From assembly GCA_964454645.1 (NCBI GenBank), contig CAYVTM010000003.1, positions 62,001 to 126,000 on the forward strand: DNA of 64,000 nt. Direction: 5' to 3'. Source of the stretch: CAYVTM01 sp964454645 (GTDB lineage: Bacteria > Bacteroidota > Bacteroidia > Sphingobacteriales > Sphingobacteriaceae). Shown piece by piece: positions 1 to 9,487 of this stretch. Numbering within the stretch: position 1 is the first letter of the stretch; each line of letters opens with the position of its first letter. Both the position numbers and the translations under genes were made by a program. The notes under the pieces are model-generated. The model did no database searches. It had not been told where the DNA came from and saw only the letters and a program-made list of their open reading frames with translations.

Positions 1-1
1 A

Positions 2-475
2 TTAATCATCCCTGCAAGTTCTGTTATTGTTAGTTTTATAGATTTCTTTATTTCATTTATTATACTGATTGGCTTGTTTGTCTGGTATCAATTTCTACCC
101 GGATGGGAAATCGTGTTTCTGCCTGTTTTTATTTTGCTCACTTTTTTTACAGCATTTGGAGCAGGAATATTATTTACGAGCTTAAATGTAAAGTACCGTG
201 ATTTCAGATATATTATTCCTTTTGTTGTACAATTCGGACTGTATATTTCTCCGGTAGGGTTCAGCAGCTCGATTATTCCCGAAAAGTGGAAACTGATATA
301 TTCTCTCAATCCGATGGTAAGTGTGATTGATGGGTTCAGATGGTGTTTATTAGGTGGCGAAACACAAATAGATCCGGTAGGATTTTCATTGTCTATACTT
401 ACCACTACACTAATGACTATTATAGGAATACGTTATTTCCGTAAGATGGAAAAAAGTTTTGCGGACCATATTTAG
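2..475 (+). CDS. ABC-2 type polysaccharide export permease, C-terminal part
   Basis: The reading frame is open from base 2, so the gene begins before the window and only about 157 C-terminal residues are visible. They contain several hydrophobic membrane segments and a motif like SLNVKYRDFRYIIPF, followed by NPMVSVIDGFRWCLLG. Both are characteristic of the Wzm/TagG/KpsM family of inner-membrane permeases that export O-antigen or capsule precursors. The stop lies 2 bases before an FkbM methyltransferase, and the partner ATPase follows at 1307. Family assignment is strong. The substrate, a lipid-linked glycan, is inferred from the glycosyltransferases downstream. Confidence 0.88.
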   Translation, partial: LIIPASSVIVSFIDFFISFIILIGLFVWYQFLPGWEIVFLPVFILLTFFTAFGAGILFTSLNVKYRDFRYIIPFVVQFGLYISPVGFSSSIIPEKWKLIYSLNPMVSVIDGFRWCLLGGETQIDPVGFSLSILTTTLMTIIGIRYFRKMEKSFADHI

Positions 476-477
476 GT

Positions 478-1317
478 ATGAAAATAGAGTATATATTAAA
501 ACTTACACGATCGTATAAAGGCTTGTTAAGCGAGCGGATTGGAGATTATTTGTATCGCCGGTATATCCGGAAAAAATTATATGTCGGTATAACATGGTTT
601 AATGAGGAAGACATTTTTATTCACTATTCAAGCAAAGATTATATTGAGAGAAGTGTATGGATGAAAGGTGAGTATGAATCCGAAGTTCAGGCAGTATTTA
701 CACAATGTGTAAAGAAAGGAGATGTAGCTTTAGACATCGGAGCAAATATTGGAATTAATACGATTCGTTTAGCAAAGCTGGTGGGAGATAATGGTAAAGT
801 TTTTTCTTTCGAGCCGGTGCCATATATAATTAGTCGTTTTCAGGAAAATATTAAACTCAACGCAATCGAAAATGTAAGCCTGATACCTGTTGCATTGGGG
901 AGTGAAGATGAAGAACTTCGTATTTCATTTTCTGAGAATGAGGAGAACAAAGGAGCAACGTCATTAAGAAACAGGGATGAAGAAGGGATAATGATAAAAG
1001 TCAGATGTGGGGATAAATTGTTAGAAGAAAATTCGATTTCCAATGTTAATTTTATAAAGATTGATGTGGAGGGCTTTGAATGGGAAGTATTGCAGGGTTT
1101 GGAACGAACAATAGAAAAGTATAGGCCAACCCTTATTGTAGAGTGGGATATCGATTATCAAAACCGGGCTGATACAGATATCGATAAATGGGCTAAGTAT
1201 ATAGAAATGCATAGTTATGAGCTATATCAGATTAAGAAATACTATCTGCAAAAACTAAGTCATATTACTGAAGCAGAAGATGGAAACATTTTATTAAAGC
1301 ATAGAAATGGAGAATAG
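478..1317 (+). CDS. FkbM family SAM-dependent methyltransferase
   Basis: This 279-aa protein has a class I methyltransferase fold. The SAM-binding glycine motif DIGANIGINTIRLAK is near residues 85-100, an acidic FEP strand end follows, and the family motif IKIDVEGFEWEVLQG is near residue 195. FkbM proteins O-methylate sugars or polyketides. In a polysaccharide locus it probably methylates a glycan hydroxyl, possibly as chain cap. It starts 2 bases after the permease stop and its end overlaps the exporter ATPase by 11 bases, so it is translated as part of the operon. It sits between the two exporter subunits, which fits a modification made before export. The acceptor sugar cannot be read from sequence. 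Confidence 0.85.
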   Translation: MKIEYILKLTRSYKGLLSERIGDYLYRRYIRKKLYVGITWFNEEDIFIHYSSKDYIERSVWMKGEYESEVQAVFTQCVKKGDVALDIGANIGINTIRLAKLVGDNGKVFSFEPVPYIISRFQENIKLNAIENVSLIPVALGSEDEELRISFSENEENKGATSLRNRDEEGIMIKVRCGDKLLEENSISNVNFIKIDVEGFEWEVLQGLERTIEKYRPTLIVEWDIDYQNRADTDIDKWAKYIEMHSYELYQIKKYYLQKLSHITEAEDGNILLKHRNGE

Positions 1318-2554
1318 TATCATTTCCGTAGAAAATCTTTCGAAGCGTTATTATCTTTCACATGAAAGCCAGGAGCGTTATACAGCATTAAGGGATGTAA
1401 TTGGAAATAAGCTGAAATCAGTCTTTCAAAAAAACAAACCGCTCACGAGTAAAGAAGAGTTTTGGGCTTTAAAAGATTTGAGCTTTGAGATAGAAAGGGG
1501 AGATAGGATAGGAATTATTGGCAGGAACGGCGCAGGGAAGTCCACACTGTTGAAAATTCTCAGCAGAATTACAGAACCTACACAAGGTAAAGTAAAATTA
1601 AGAGGACGGGTAGCGAGTTTATTGGAAGTTGGTACCGGTTTTCACCCTGAGCTTACCGGAAGAGAAAATATTTTTTTGAACGGAGCGATCTTAGGAATGA
1701 GCCGGCAAGAAATTAAATCGAAGTTTGATGAAATAGTTGATTTTGCTGAAATTGAAAAATTTCTGGATACCCCCGTTAAACGTTATTCCTCGGGGATGTA
1801 TGTACGGTTAGCCTTTGCTGTTGCGGCACATCTTGAGCCGGAGATACTGATTGTGGACGAGGTATTAGCCGTTGGAGATGCGCAATTCCAAAAGAAATGT
1901 TTAGGTAAGATGGATGATGTCAGCAAGAAAGAGGGAAGAACGGTTTTATTTGTGAGTCATAATATGGCGGCTATATCATCCCTGTGTTCGCGTGGGTTGT
2001 TACTTCATTCGGGTCGGATTATGTTTGATGGAAATGCTGCACAGGCAGTGTCTGAGTATCTGAACACAGGAGGAAAAGATGAAAGAAAAGAAGTAGGGTA
2101 TCGAAATGATATTTATTTGAATACTTCAAAACCATGCTTGGTATATGTACGCTTAGAGAATTCTGAATTGAAATACAATGACTCTTTAATCATTCAATTA
2201 GGTCTATATACACCCTATACGGAGCGAGTGGCAATCGAAATTGAAATATACAATGAACAAGGAAATGTATTGTCATATTCATCAACAGCTCCCATGCAAA
2301 ATGAAACTATAGAGCTACATGAGATGAAACTTAAAGAAATGAGTTTGCATTTAGAGCAGATGAAACTTGCATCCGGGACTTATGGTATTCGCTTATGGCT
2401 TATAAAACCCTGGGCAGAGGAGTATGATGTGATTCCCGATCCTTTATCCTTTGAAATAACATACAGCGATCCGTATGAAAGCGGTTTTGAATTCAAACAA
2501 TCATATCATCGGGGATCTTTTCATCATTATATCCGTGTTCATGAGAAAAAATAA
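1307..2554 (+). CDS. ABC transporter ATP-binding protein, Wzt-like, with C-terminal extension
   Basis: This 415-aa protein is the nucleotide-binding partner of the permease at the window start. Walker A (GRNGAGKST) is at residues 72-80, the family's specific signature RYSSGMYVRLAFAVA lies near residues 160-175, and Walker B (ILIVDEVLAVGD) follows. Residues from about 265 to 415 form an extra domain predicted to be beta-rich, in the position of the Wzt C-terminal glycan-recognition domain that selects finished chains for export. The overall layout matches O-antigen ABC exporters. It overlaps the preceding FkbM gene by 11 bases. The start is the ATG inside the end of that gene. Confidence 0.9.
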   Translation: MENSIISVENLSKRYYLSHESQERYTALRDVIGNKLKSVFQKNKPLTSKEEFWALKDLSFEIERGDRIGIIGRNGAGKSTLLKILSRITEPTQGKVKLRGRVASLLEVGTGFHPELTGRENIFLNGAILGMSRQEIKSKFDEIVDFAEIEKFLDTPVKRYSSGMYVRLAFAVAAHLEPEILIVDEVLAVGDAQFQKKCLGKMDDVSKKEGRTVLFVSHNMAAISSLCSRGLLLHSGRIMFDGNAAQAVSEYLNTGGKDERKEVGYRNDIYLNTSKPCLVYVRLENSELKYNDSLIIQLGLYTPYTERVAIEIEIYNEQGNVLSYSSTAPMQNETIELHEMKLKEMSLHLEQMKLASGTYGIRLWLIKPWAEEYDVIPDPLSFEITYSDPYESGFEFKQSYHRGSFHHYIRVHEKK

Positions 2555-3386
2555 TACAGTACATATTGTACCCGGAACATTTTTGGGTAAGTTTTATAAA
2601 TGGTATGTACATTCATTCCTTAATCATATCGGTAAAACACGTGCGACGATGTTGTTGAGAAAGTTATTCCCGCAGGGGATAGTAATGATAGATTTAGCGA
2701 GTGATACACGTTTTATATTAGATATTAATGATTTACTGACCGGGATCATTATTCAATATGGAAATTATGAGCCGAAATCTTTAAAACTATGTCTTGATAT
2801 ATTGCAAGTTTCAGAAGGCTGTTTTTTGGATGTTGGATCGAATTTTGGATTATACACGTGTTTAGCAGCTAAAGGATTGAAAAAAAATACAATTGCGATA
2901 GATGCATCGTACAAAGCATTTGGTTTGTTGCAACGAAATATATGGGTTAATCAAATAAATAATGTTACAGCTTGTAATGTTGCATTATCTGCTGATAAAA
3001 GCATTCAATATTTTAGTCCTTTTAACGAAGCAAATTTGGGTTCCAGCCGGATCGTAAAGAGAGAGGATTTGGCTGCAAATAAATTTTTAATTGATACTTC
3101 ACGCTTACAGGATATACTGGAAGAAATTGATCCTCCCAGGATAGCATTAATGAAAATGGACGTTGAGGGTTCAGAGCTCGAAGTGTTAAAAAGTATCGAT
3201 CTGCAAGGCAGATATCGTCCGGAAAATATTTTGTTGGAATACGAGCCCGAAAATAACAAGTCGGTACCACTGATTTTAGATCATTTGATTGCTCATAGGT
3301 ATAATGTATTTACTATTGATGGTACCCCATATACCAAACAGATGTTCATTCCCGAAAACAATTTATTCTTTAAAAGTGTAGGCTGA
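2541..3386 (+). CDS. FkbM family methyltransferase
   Basis: This is the second FkbM methyltransferase of the locus. The SAM motif FLDVGSNFGLYTCLAAKG and the family motif LMKMDVEGSELEVLKS are both present. The frame is open from an ATG at 2475, but that start would overlap the upstream ATPase by 80 bases. The ATG at 2541 (MRKNNTVHIV) gives a 14-base overlap like its neighbours and a 281-aa protein, so it is preferred. It probably O-methylates a sugar in the exported glycan. It lies directly behind the exporter ATPase, the place where chain-terminating methyltransferases are found in Wzm/Wzt systems. A capping role is inference only. Confidence 0.82.
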   Translation: MRKNNTVHIVPGTFLGKFYKWYVHSFLNHIGKTRATMLLRKLFPQGIVMIDLASDTRFILDINDLLTGIIIQYGNYEPKSLKLCLDILQVSEGCFLDVGSNFGLYTCLAAKGLKKNTIAIDASYKAFGLLQRNIWVNQINNVTACNVALSADKSIQYFSPFNEANLGSSRIVKREDLAANKFLIDTSRLQDILEEIDPPRIALMKMDVEGSELEVLKSIDLQGRYRPENILLEYEPENNKSVPLILDHLIAHRYNVFTIDGTPYTKQMFIPENNLFFKSVG

Positions 3387-3388
3387 GT

Positions 3389-4315
3389 ATGATTGTGAGC
3401 TCTCCACTTGTTTCTGTAATCATACCCGTTTATAATGCATCAGCATATATTGCTGAAACCTTGCAGTCGTGTATTAACCAAAGCTATACTGCAATAGAAA
3501 TTATAGTAGTAAATGACGGTTCTGTAGATACATCGGAAGAGATTATTAGAAGCCTGGCTGATGAGGATTACCGTATTCATTACTTCTTCCAGCAAAATTC
3601 AGGTTCTTGTTTCGCAAGGAACTTTGGTTTACAAAAGGCCAGGGGGGAATTTGTTTTTTTTCTGGATAGCGACGATTTAATCGACTTTTCGTGTATAGAA
3701 AAATTGATAAACAGTATTGATTCATACGATTTAGTATGGTGTGATGCTTATCGTATGGATAAAGAAGGTGAAATTATAGGAATGAGCGATCAGTCCCCGA
3801 TTATTAAAGCTGATTTGATTATTTCATGGATGGAAAATGCACCCTGGTGCGGAACAGTATTGTTACGAAGAGACATAATCAATGTCCAATGGAATCATAA
3901 GTATGATTCGGTCGACGAATTTGATTTTTTTGTTCGGATAGCTATGCAAAATATGCGTTTCATACATTTGCCTGAAAAATTATTTTACTATAGAAATTAT
4001 GATAGCGCCACTCGTAAATCTACAATCATTAAAGATATCAGCAGGCAATTGTTTGATGCATTTATAGAGTATGAACAAATATTGATGGCAAGTAAAGCCG
4101 GCAAACGGAAATATGCTTTGTATTTTTCCTATGTGTTTGCATATTTTTTACCTGCCATGGGTAATGATCTTAAAAAAGTGTATTCGGAGACTAAACACTT
4201 GTTACGTTTCTGGAATTTTATAAACCCGATATCTATACGTATTCAATATAAATTGGGAATTAAGAAAGCCCTGATGCGATTCATTCGCTTGTATTATAAA
4301 CTTTATTTTCAGTAA
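3389..4315 (+). CDS. Glycosyltransferase family 2
   Basis: This 308-aa protein has a GT-A fold. The N-terminal strand-loop SVIIPVYNASAYIAETLQSC, the nucleotide-binding segment IIVVNDGSVDTSEEI and the metal-binding FFLDSDDL motif all lie within the first 100 residues. It transfers a sugar from a nucleotide donor to the growing glycan at the cytoplasmic membrane face. The C-terminal third has no recognisable extra domain. The gene begins 2 bases after an FkbM gene, and its stop overlaps the next start by one base. Donor and linkage are unknown. Confidence 0.88.
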   Translation: MIVSSPLVSVIIPVYNASAYIAETLQSCINQSYTAIEIIVVNDGSVDTSEEIIRSLADEDYRIHYFFQQNSGSCFARNFGLQKARGEFVFFLDSDDLIDFSCIEKLINSIDSYDLVWCDAYRMDKEGEIIGMSDQSPIIKADLIISWMENAPWCGTVLLRRDIINVQWNHKYDSVDEFDFFVRIAMQNMRFIHLPEKLFYYRNYDSATRKSTIIKDISRQLFDAFIEYEQILMASKAGKRKYALYFSYVFAYFLPAMGNDLKKVYSETKHLLRFWNFINPISIRIQYKLGIKKALMRFIRLYYKLYFQ

Positions 4316-5250
4316 TGCTGATATCTGTTATTATACCTGCCTATAATGCAGAAGCTACCATAAAAGATGCTATTGAGTCGGTCTTTGAACAGGGATATAG
4401 TGCCGGCAAACTGGAGCTGATTATTGTAAACGATGGCTCTACGGACAATACTATTGAGATTTTACGTCACTATGAACATCAATGCAAAATTATCACTACC
4501 GATAATAAAGGAGTGAGTCATGCAAGAAATACGGGACTATCGCACTCGGCCGGAAAGTATATTCAATATTTGGACAGCGATGATTTATTAGAAAAGAATA
4601 AATTAAAATTTCAAATAGAAATGCTTGAAAAGAACCAGGCGGATGTTGCCTATGGTGATTGGCAGAAATTTAAAACCCAGGCGGATGGAGGCATTCAATT
4701 CATGGAAATTGTTTCACGCAGTATCGGCAAAAGGCCCGAGCTGGATTTATTTACAAACTTCTGGTGCCCGCCGGCTGCCATACTTTATTCGCGTCGAATA
4801 TGCGATGTAATAGGTGGCTGGAATATCGATCTGCCGGTTATACAGGATGCACGCTACTTGTTGGATGCTGCATTGAAAGGGGCAAGGTTTATTTATACAC
4901 CCGGACTTATGGCTTATTACCGTGTTAGTGAAGGCGGTTCCTTGTCGAGTAGTAATAAGTGGAGATTTGTGAACGATTGTTTTACGAATGCTAAAGAAAT
5001 TTATACTGTCTGGAAGAATGATCTGGCTCATGATATCGAAAAGAAAAATGCAATTATTGATGTACTTCGTTATTGTATTAATGAATTTTCCCGGATAGAT
5101 TCTAAAAAGTTTCAGGAAGCATTGAATATAGTTTTAGAAATTGATTCGAAATATGTACCTGACCGATCCAAAGGAATGCATTATCTAAGTAAATGGATAG
5201 GTTATCGATATGCAGAGAACTTGGCAATGATTAAACGAAGATTATTTTGA
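4315..5250 (+). CDS. Glycosyltransferase family 2
   Basis: This 311-aa GT-A enzyme has the opening motif SVIIPAYNAEATIKDAIESV, a nucleotide-binding LIIVNDGSTDNTIEIL and a DSDD metal site in IQYLDSDDLL near residue 85. Overall design matches the preceding gene, but the two differ clearly downstream, so they probably add different residues. Its ATG shares a base with the preceding stop, and its end overlaps the next gene by 4 bases, indicating translational coupling. Sugar specificity cannot be inferred. Confidence 0.88.
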   Translation: MLISVIIPAYNAEATIKDAIESVFEQGYSAGKLELIIVNDGSTDNTIEILRHYEHQCKIITTDNKGVSHARNTGLSHSAGKYIQYLDSDDLLEKNKLKFQIEMLEKNQADVAYGDWQKFKTQADGGIQFMEIVSRSIGKRPELDLFTNFWCPPAAILYSRRICDVIGGWNIDLPVIQDARYLLDAALKGARFIYTPGLMAYYRVSEGGSLSSSNKWRFVNDCFTNAKEIYTVWKNDLAHDIEKKNAIIDVLRYCINEFSRIDSKKFQEALNIVLEIDSKYVPDRSKGMHYLSKWIGYRYAENLAMIKRRLF

Positions 5251-6512
5251 GGATACTTTTAGCTTCTGAATATTTTTACCCACAATCGAAAGGTGGTACA
5301 GAGATGTATGTGTATCAGCTTGCTTCGGAATTATTGAAGCAGGGGCATGAATGTCTGCTGCTTAGTTTATCGGATACAAAAATATCGGATAGCTATGAAG
5401 ATATTCAAATAAAGTATATTCCGTTTGTTGATAAACAGTATTCCGTATCGGAAAATCCAGCGAATAAAGAAGCCTTTATTCAAATAGTAAAAGAATACCA
5501 ACCCGATATTGTTCATTTACATACAGGAACTCCATCGCTGGGTATCCTTCATCTAACGGATTTGGGCGCAATGGGAATCAAAACGGTTTTTACAAGTCAT
5601 CTTCCAGGTATAACTTGTTTGCGAGGCGATTTGTTATTGTATGGTAAAGAAGTATGTGACGGCTATGTATCACAAAAGCGTTGTGTGGCTTGTTACTTGC
5701 ATAAACAAAACTATTCGAACTCTTTATTGCGTAACATAATTATTTATATGGCAAGCAAGCCGCACTTGCATTTCATCAATTCATCCTTGCCGGTTTATGA
5801 TAACAAAGTAAAATCCTTGGGCTTGCTTAAATCGTATATGGATCATGTAGTCCTTGTCAGCGAATGGCAGAGAAAAGTTTTTAAGCTAAACGGGTTTAAA
5901 GAAGATAAAACTTCGGTTTGCAGGCAAGCAGTTTTTAAAGATTACATTAAAGAAAAGTCCTCAGAACACGGAGGAGTTCTGAAAATAGGTTTTGCGGGGA
6001 GAGTAGTGAAGGTAAAAGCTTTACACCTGTTGATTGAAGCAATTGTGCAGGCAAGCTCCGATTCTGTTGAATTGCATGTGGCTGCAATTAAAGCTGAGAA
6101 TGAAGCGGACTATTATAGTCAGATAAAATCATCTCTCAGCAAAATTAAACATGTATGGAAAGAGGACTTAGGTGCAGAAGATATGAAGTCGTTTCTGGAC
6201 GAACTGGATATTTTGGCAATTCCCTCGACAATTTTAGAAACCGGCCCCTATGTCGCTTTTGAAGCATTGGCTCGTAAAGTGCCGGTCTTGGCCTTTAACA
6301 AAGGCGGTGTAGCAGAGTTAATAGAGCATTCAAAAAATGGCTGGCTGTTTGATGATATGAAAGATTGGTCAAATCTGATAAAAGAATTATCAATGGATAA
6401 GCAATCCATCCGGGAAATGTCGGCTCGAATAGATATGCGCAGAACAACGAAGGATATATATAATGAGATGATGCTGATATATCAATCTGTGTTAAAAAAG
6501 AAAATAAATTGA
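5247..6512 (+). CDS. Glycosyltransferase family 4 (GT-B fold)
   Basis: This 421-aa enzyme has two Rossmann-like halves. The N-terminal half starts MRILLASEYFYPQSKGGTE with the usual glycine loop. The C-terminal half carries the donor-site region PYVAFEALARKVPVLAFNKGG (an E-x7-E-like segment) near residues 335-360. A Cys-rich stretch (residues about 125-150: CLRGDLLLYG, then CDGYVSQKRCVACYL) resembles the metal-site insertion seen in some GT4 enzymes. The start is TTG, overlapping the previous stop by 4 bases. It is cytoplasmic and part of the polysaccharide assembly line. Confidence 0.85.
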   Translation: MRILLASEYFYPQSKGGTEMYVYQLASELLKQGHECLLLSLSDTKISDSYEDIQIKYIPFVDKQYSVSENPANKEAFIQIVKEYQPDIVHLHTGTPSLGILHLTDLGAMGIKTVFTSHLPGITCLRGDLLLYGKEVCDGYVSQKRCVACYLHKQNYSNSLLRNIIIYMASKPHLHFINSSLPVYDNKVKSLGLLKSYMDHVVLVSEWQRKVFKLNGFKEDKTSVCRQAVFKDYIKEKSSEHGGVLKIGFAGRVVKVKALHLLIEAIVQASSDSVELHVAAIKAENEADYYSQIKSSLSKIKHVWKEDLGAEDMKSFLDELDILAIPSTILETGPYVAFEALARKVPVLAFNKGGVAELIEHSKNGWLFDDMKDWSNLIKELSMDKQSIREMSARIDMRRTTKDIYNEMMLIYQSVLKKKIN

Positions 6513-7516
6513 AAATACTAATTACAGCCGATCCTTTTATTCCTGTTCCTCCAATATTATATGGTGGTATTGAACGTATCATTGATATGTTGATAAGAGA
6601 GTATATCGGCCGGGGACATGAACTGACGCTAATTGCGCATCCTGATTCAGAACCACACACTTCTTGTCGCTTTATACCCTATCAATCGGATAAGGATAAT
6701 GTAATAAGAAGTATGTTGTTAATTACGAAGACTTATATGAAACACCGTTTTGATGTAATACATAGTTTTAGTCGCTTAGCCTATTTATTTCCACTTTTAC
6801 CTGTATCTGTTCCTAAGATAATGTCTTATCAACGTGAACCGACGGTCTCACAGATCGTAAAAGCAAATCGATTGGCTAAAAAAAACAGCTTAGCTTTTAC
6901 GGGATGCAGTAATTATATTTCTAATCAAATACAAAAACATGCAAAAGCATATACTGTTTACAACGGAGTGCCGATGGAAACCTATAATCTGAATACACAT
7001 GTTCCTCCTGATGCTCCATTGATTTTTCTGGGCAGGATAGAGGAAATCAAGGGGACGCATATTGCAATTGAAGTAGCGAAACGTACAAATTCCAAGTTAA
7101 TTATAGCAGGAAATATAACTTCAGATAATCAACACTATTTTGATACTAAAGTTCAGCCCTTTTTGAATGATCAGATAAAGTATATTGGTCCGGTAAATGA
7201 TCTTGAAAAAAACAAATTGCTTCAACAGGCAAAAGCGTTTCTGATGCCGATTTTATGGGACGAGCCTTTTGGTATTGTGATGGCAGAAGCTATGGCATGT
7301 GGAACCCCGGTAATTGGATTCAGAAGAGGGTCTGTGCCGGAAGTAGTGCAGCATGGAGAAACGGGGTTTGTTTGTGATACCCTGGATGAAATGATTTCGT
7401 TGACCGGTATGGTACGGAAGATTTCACGAACATTTGTCAGGCAACAAGCAGAACTTCGTTTCAGCTCTCAGGTAATTGCAGAGAAATATTTGAAAATTTA
7501 TCAACAAATGCAGTGA
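6509..7516 (+). CDS. Glycosyltransferase family 4
   Basis: This 335-aa GT-B enzyme opens with MKILITADPFIPVPPILYGGIERI, the glycine loop of GT4 proteins. The C-terminal donor-binding motif FGIVMAEAMACGTPVIGFRRG, with the two spaced glutamates, lies near residues 250-270. It is short for the family but has both lobes. A TTG start overlaps the preceding stop by 4 bases, repeating the pattern of its neighbours. The nearest type by eye is the AviGT4-like group of sugar-nucleotide transferases. Donor and acceptor are unknown. Confidence 0.87.
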   Translation: MKILITADPFIPVPPILYGGIERIIDMLIREYIGRGHELTLIAHPDSEPHTSCRFIPYQSDKDNVIRSMLLITKTYMKHRFDVIHSFSRLAYLFPLLPVSVPKIMSYQREPTVSQIVKANRLAKKNSLAFTGCSNYISNQIQKHAKAYTVYNGVPMETYNLNTHVPPDAPLIFLGRIEEIKGTHIAIEVAKRTNSKLIIAGNITSDNQHYFDTKVQPFLNDQIKYIGPVNDLEKNKLLQQAKAFLMPILWDEPFGIVMAEAMACGTPVIGFRRGSVPEVVQHGETGFVCDTLDEMISLTGMVRKISRTFVRQQAELRFSSQVIAEKYLKIYQQMQ

Positions 7517-8241
7517 AAATTATGATAGCAAAATTGATCCGGCTATTTATTCCTCAATCGCTTATCCGTAAGATGAAAATAAAATATCGTGTTCCTGATA
7601 TGCAATGGAGTTTGGAGAACTTATATGCCAATGGGTTTCGACCGAAAAACATTATAGATATCGGAGCTTATCAGGGAGAATGGACGAAAGAAACCATGCA
7701 TATTTTTCCTGCTTCAAACTATTTAATGGTTGAAGCAAATCCTGAAAAAGAAAATAGACTCAGGCAAATGAAATCGGATCGGGTCGATTATGAGATTTGC
7801 TTGTTGGGAAACGATATAAAAGAGAAAGCCAAATTTTACGTAAATGAAACGGTAAGTTCTGCATTACCAGAGTCTGAAAAATCGAATCAGGATTTTGTAG
7901 AGATTCCTATGTATCGCCTTGACGATCTGTTGAAAAATAAAAATATGAATGAGGTAGATTTTCTTAAGCTGGATGTTCAGGGTTTTGAATTGGAAGTGCT
8001 TAAGGGTGCTGCAGAAACTTTAAAGCAAGCAGAAGTAGTATTGATGGAAGTATCATTGATTGAAATCAATAAAGGAGCTCCATTGTTATATGAAGTTATT
8101 GCTTTTATGAAATTACATCATTTTTCTGCATACGATATTTGCAGCTTAATTCGCCGTCCATTCGATCTGGCACTTTGGCAAACCGATATTATTTTCGTTC
8201 GTGAGAATTCCGTATTGAGGACATCTAAAAGATATGAATAA
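7513..8241 (+). CDS. FkbM family methyltransferase
   Basis: This is the third FkbM methyltransferase of the operon, 242 aa. The SAM motif is NIIDIGAYQGEWTKE near residue 50, followed by YLMVEANPEKENR and the family motif FLKLDVQGFELEVLKGA near residue 155. The GTG start overlaps the previous stop by 4 bases. An ATG three codons later is an alternative. The N-terminal RKMKIKYRVPDM and the shorter length set it apart from the other two copies, so it is not a recent duplicate. It is expected to methylate a sugar hydroxyl. Confidence 0.83.
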   Translation: MKIMIAKLIRLFIPQSLIRKMKIKYRVPDMQWSLENLYANGFRPKNIIDIGAYQGEWTKETMHIFPASNYLMVEANPEKENRLRQMKSDRVDYEICLLGNDIKEKAKFYVNETVSSALPESEKSNQDFVEIPMYRLDDLLKNKNMNEVDFLKLDVQGFELEVLKGAAETLKQAEVVLMEVSLIEINKGAPLLYEVIAFMKLHHFSAYDICSLIRRPFDLALWQTDIIFVRENSVLRTSKRYE

Positions 8242-9487
8242 ACCACGTGTACATATAGCTCATCCCGGACTTGGTTCACACGTGAGACAGGCTGTAAAAG
8301 CTTATTACGAAGCTAATATGCTTGTGACTTTCAGTACTACTTTTTTATTACCAGATAATCGATTAATAAATGGGATAGCTCATAAAATCAGAAAAATAAA
8401 ATCTAAGCAATTTGACGATATTCCGTATTCGTTGATTCATAAAATTCGGATACCGGAAATTATACGTTTATTTTCTTCCAAATATTTCTCTAATAAAACA
8501 ACAGATAAAATTTGGGAATGGTCGGAACTCTGTTTCGATAAATGGGTCGCAAAACGAATTGATAAAAACACGGACGTGTTTCATGGATATGAGCACGCTT
8601 GTTTTTATTCATTAGAAAAATGTAGGTCGGAAAATGTGTTTAGTATTTATGAGTTACCTAGCGCACATCATCGTTTTGTGAATGAACAAGTGTTTCTAAG
8701 ATTAATTAATGAGGAGCCTGATTTCAAAAATATGAACGAAGGGTTTTTTATATCAGAGTTATCACACAAACGTAATGAACGTAGAGATAAAGAATTGGAT
8801 CTTTCGGATTGTATAGTATGCGCTTCCTCGTACACTAGAGACACCTTGCTAACAGCGGGTATTGTAAAGGAAAAAATAGAAGTACTCCCTTACGGATTTC
8901 CTCAGCCTGTACAACAATTTAAAAAAACTAATGAACAGATTCAGTTTATCGTTTCCGGAAATTTATCCTATCAAAAAGGAGTTCACCATATTTTAAGATT
9001 ATGGAAAGAATATCCGGGAATATTTCAGGATCATAAATTGATACTGATAGGAAATGATCAGCTACATACAAAGGAATGGGATAACCTGCCGGAGAATGTA
9101 TATAAGTACAAACGTTTGCCTCAGCTCGACTATTTCTCTGTATTAAAGACTTCGGATGTATTGATTTCGAATTCTTATTCGGATGGATTCGGAATGGTTA
9201 TGTCGGAAGCAATGGCGCATGGTGTCATTGTTATCGGCACATCTAATAGCGCTGCCCCGGATATAATTGAAACCGGAAAGGACGGTTTTGTTATCGAAAC
9301 CGGAAACCCGAAACAGCTATTTGAATCTATGCAATGGATTGTTGAACATACGGATAGACTGGATGCGATAAAATCTGCTGCGGTCCGGAAGGCTGATACA
9401 TGGCAATGGAAAGATTATCGTCAAAAACTGTCAGGGATAGTTCATGACCGGTATATGAAATTTAGAACATTAAGCCGGAATGACTAA
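8234..9487 (+). CDS. Glycosyltransferase family 4
   Basis: This 417-aa GT-B enzyme has its C-terminal donor site visible as GFGMVMSEAMAHGVIVIGTSN near residues 315-335. A central segment, CIVCASSYTRDTLLTAGI, matches the inter-domain region of GT4 enzymes. The N-terminal lobe is more divergent (VHIAHPGLGSHVRQAVKAYYEA). The gene overlaps the FkbM gene before it by 8 bases and the next gene by 8. Its role is sugar addition in the polysaccharide pathway. Specificity is unknown. Confidence 0.82.
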   Translation: MNKPRVHIAHPGLGSHVRQAVKAYYEANMLVTFSTTFLLPDNRLINGIAHKIRKIKSKQFDDIPYSLIHKIRIPEIIRLFSSKYFSNKTTDKIWEWSELCFDKWVAKRIDKNTDVFHGYEHACFYSLEKCRSENVFSIYELPSAHHRFVNEQVFLRLINEEPDFKNMNEGFFISELSHKRNERRDKELDLSDCIVCASSYTRDTLLTAGIVKEKIEVLPYGFPQPVQQFKKTNEQIQFIVSGNLSYQKGVHHILRLWKEYPGIFQDHKLILIGNDQLHTKEWDNLPENVYKYKRLPQLDYFSVLKTSDVLISNSYSDGFGMVMSEAMAHGVIVIGTSNSAAPDIIETGKDGFVIETGNPKQLFESMQWIVEHTDRLDAIKSAAVRKADTWQWKDYRQKLSGIVHDRYMKFRTLSRND

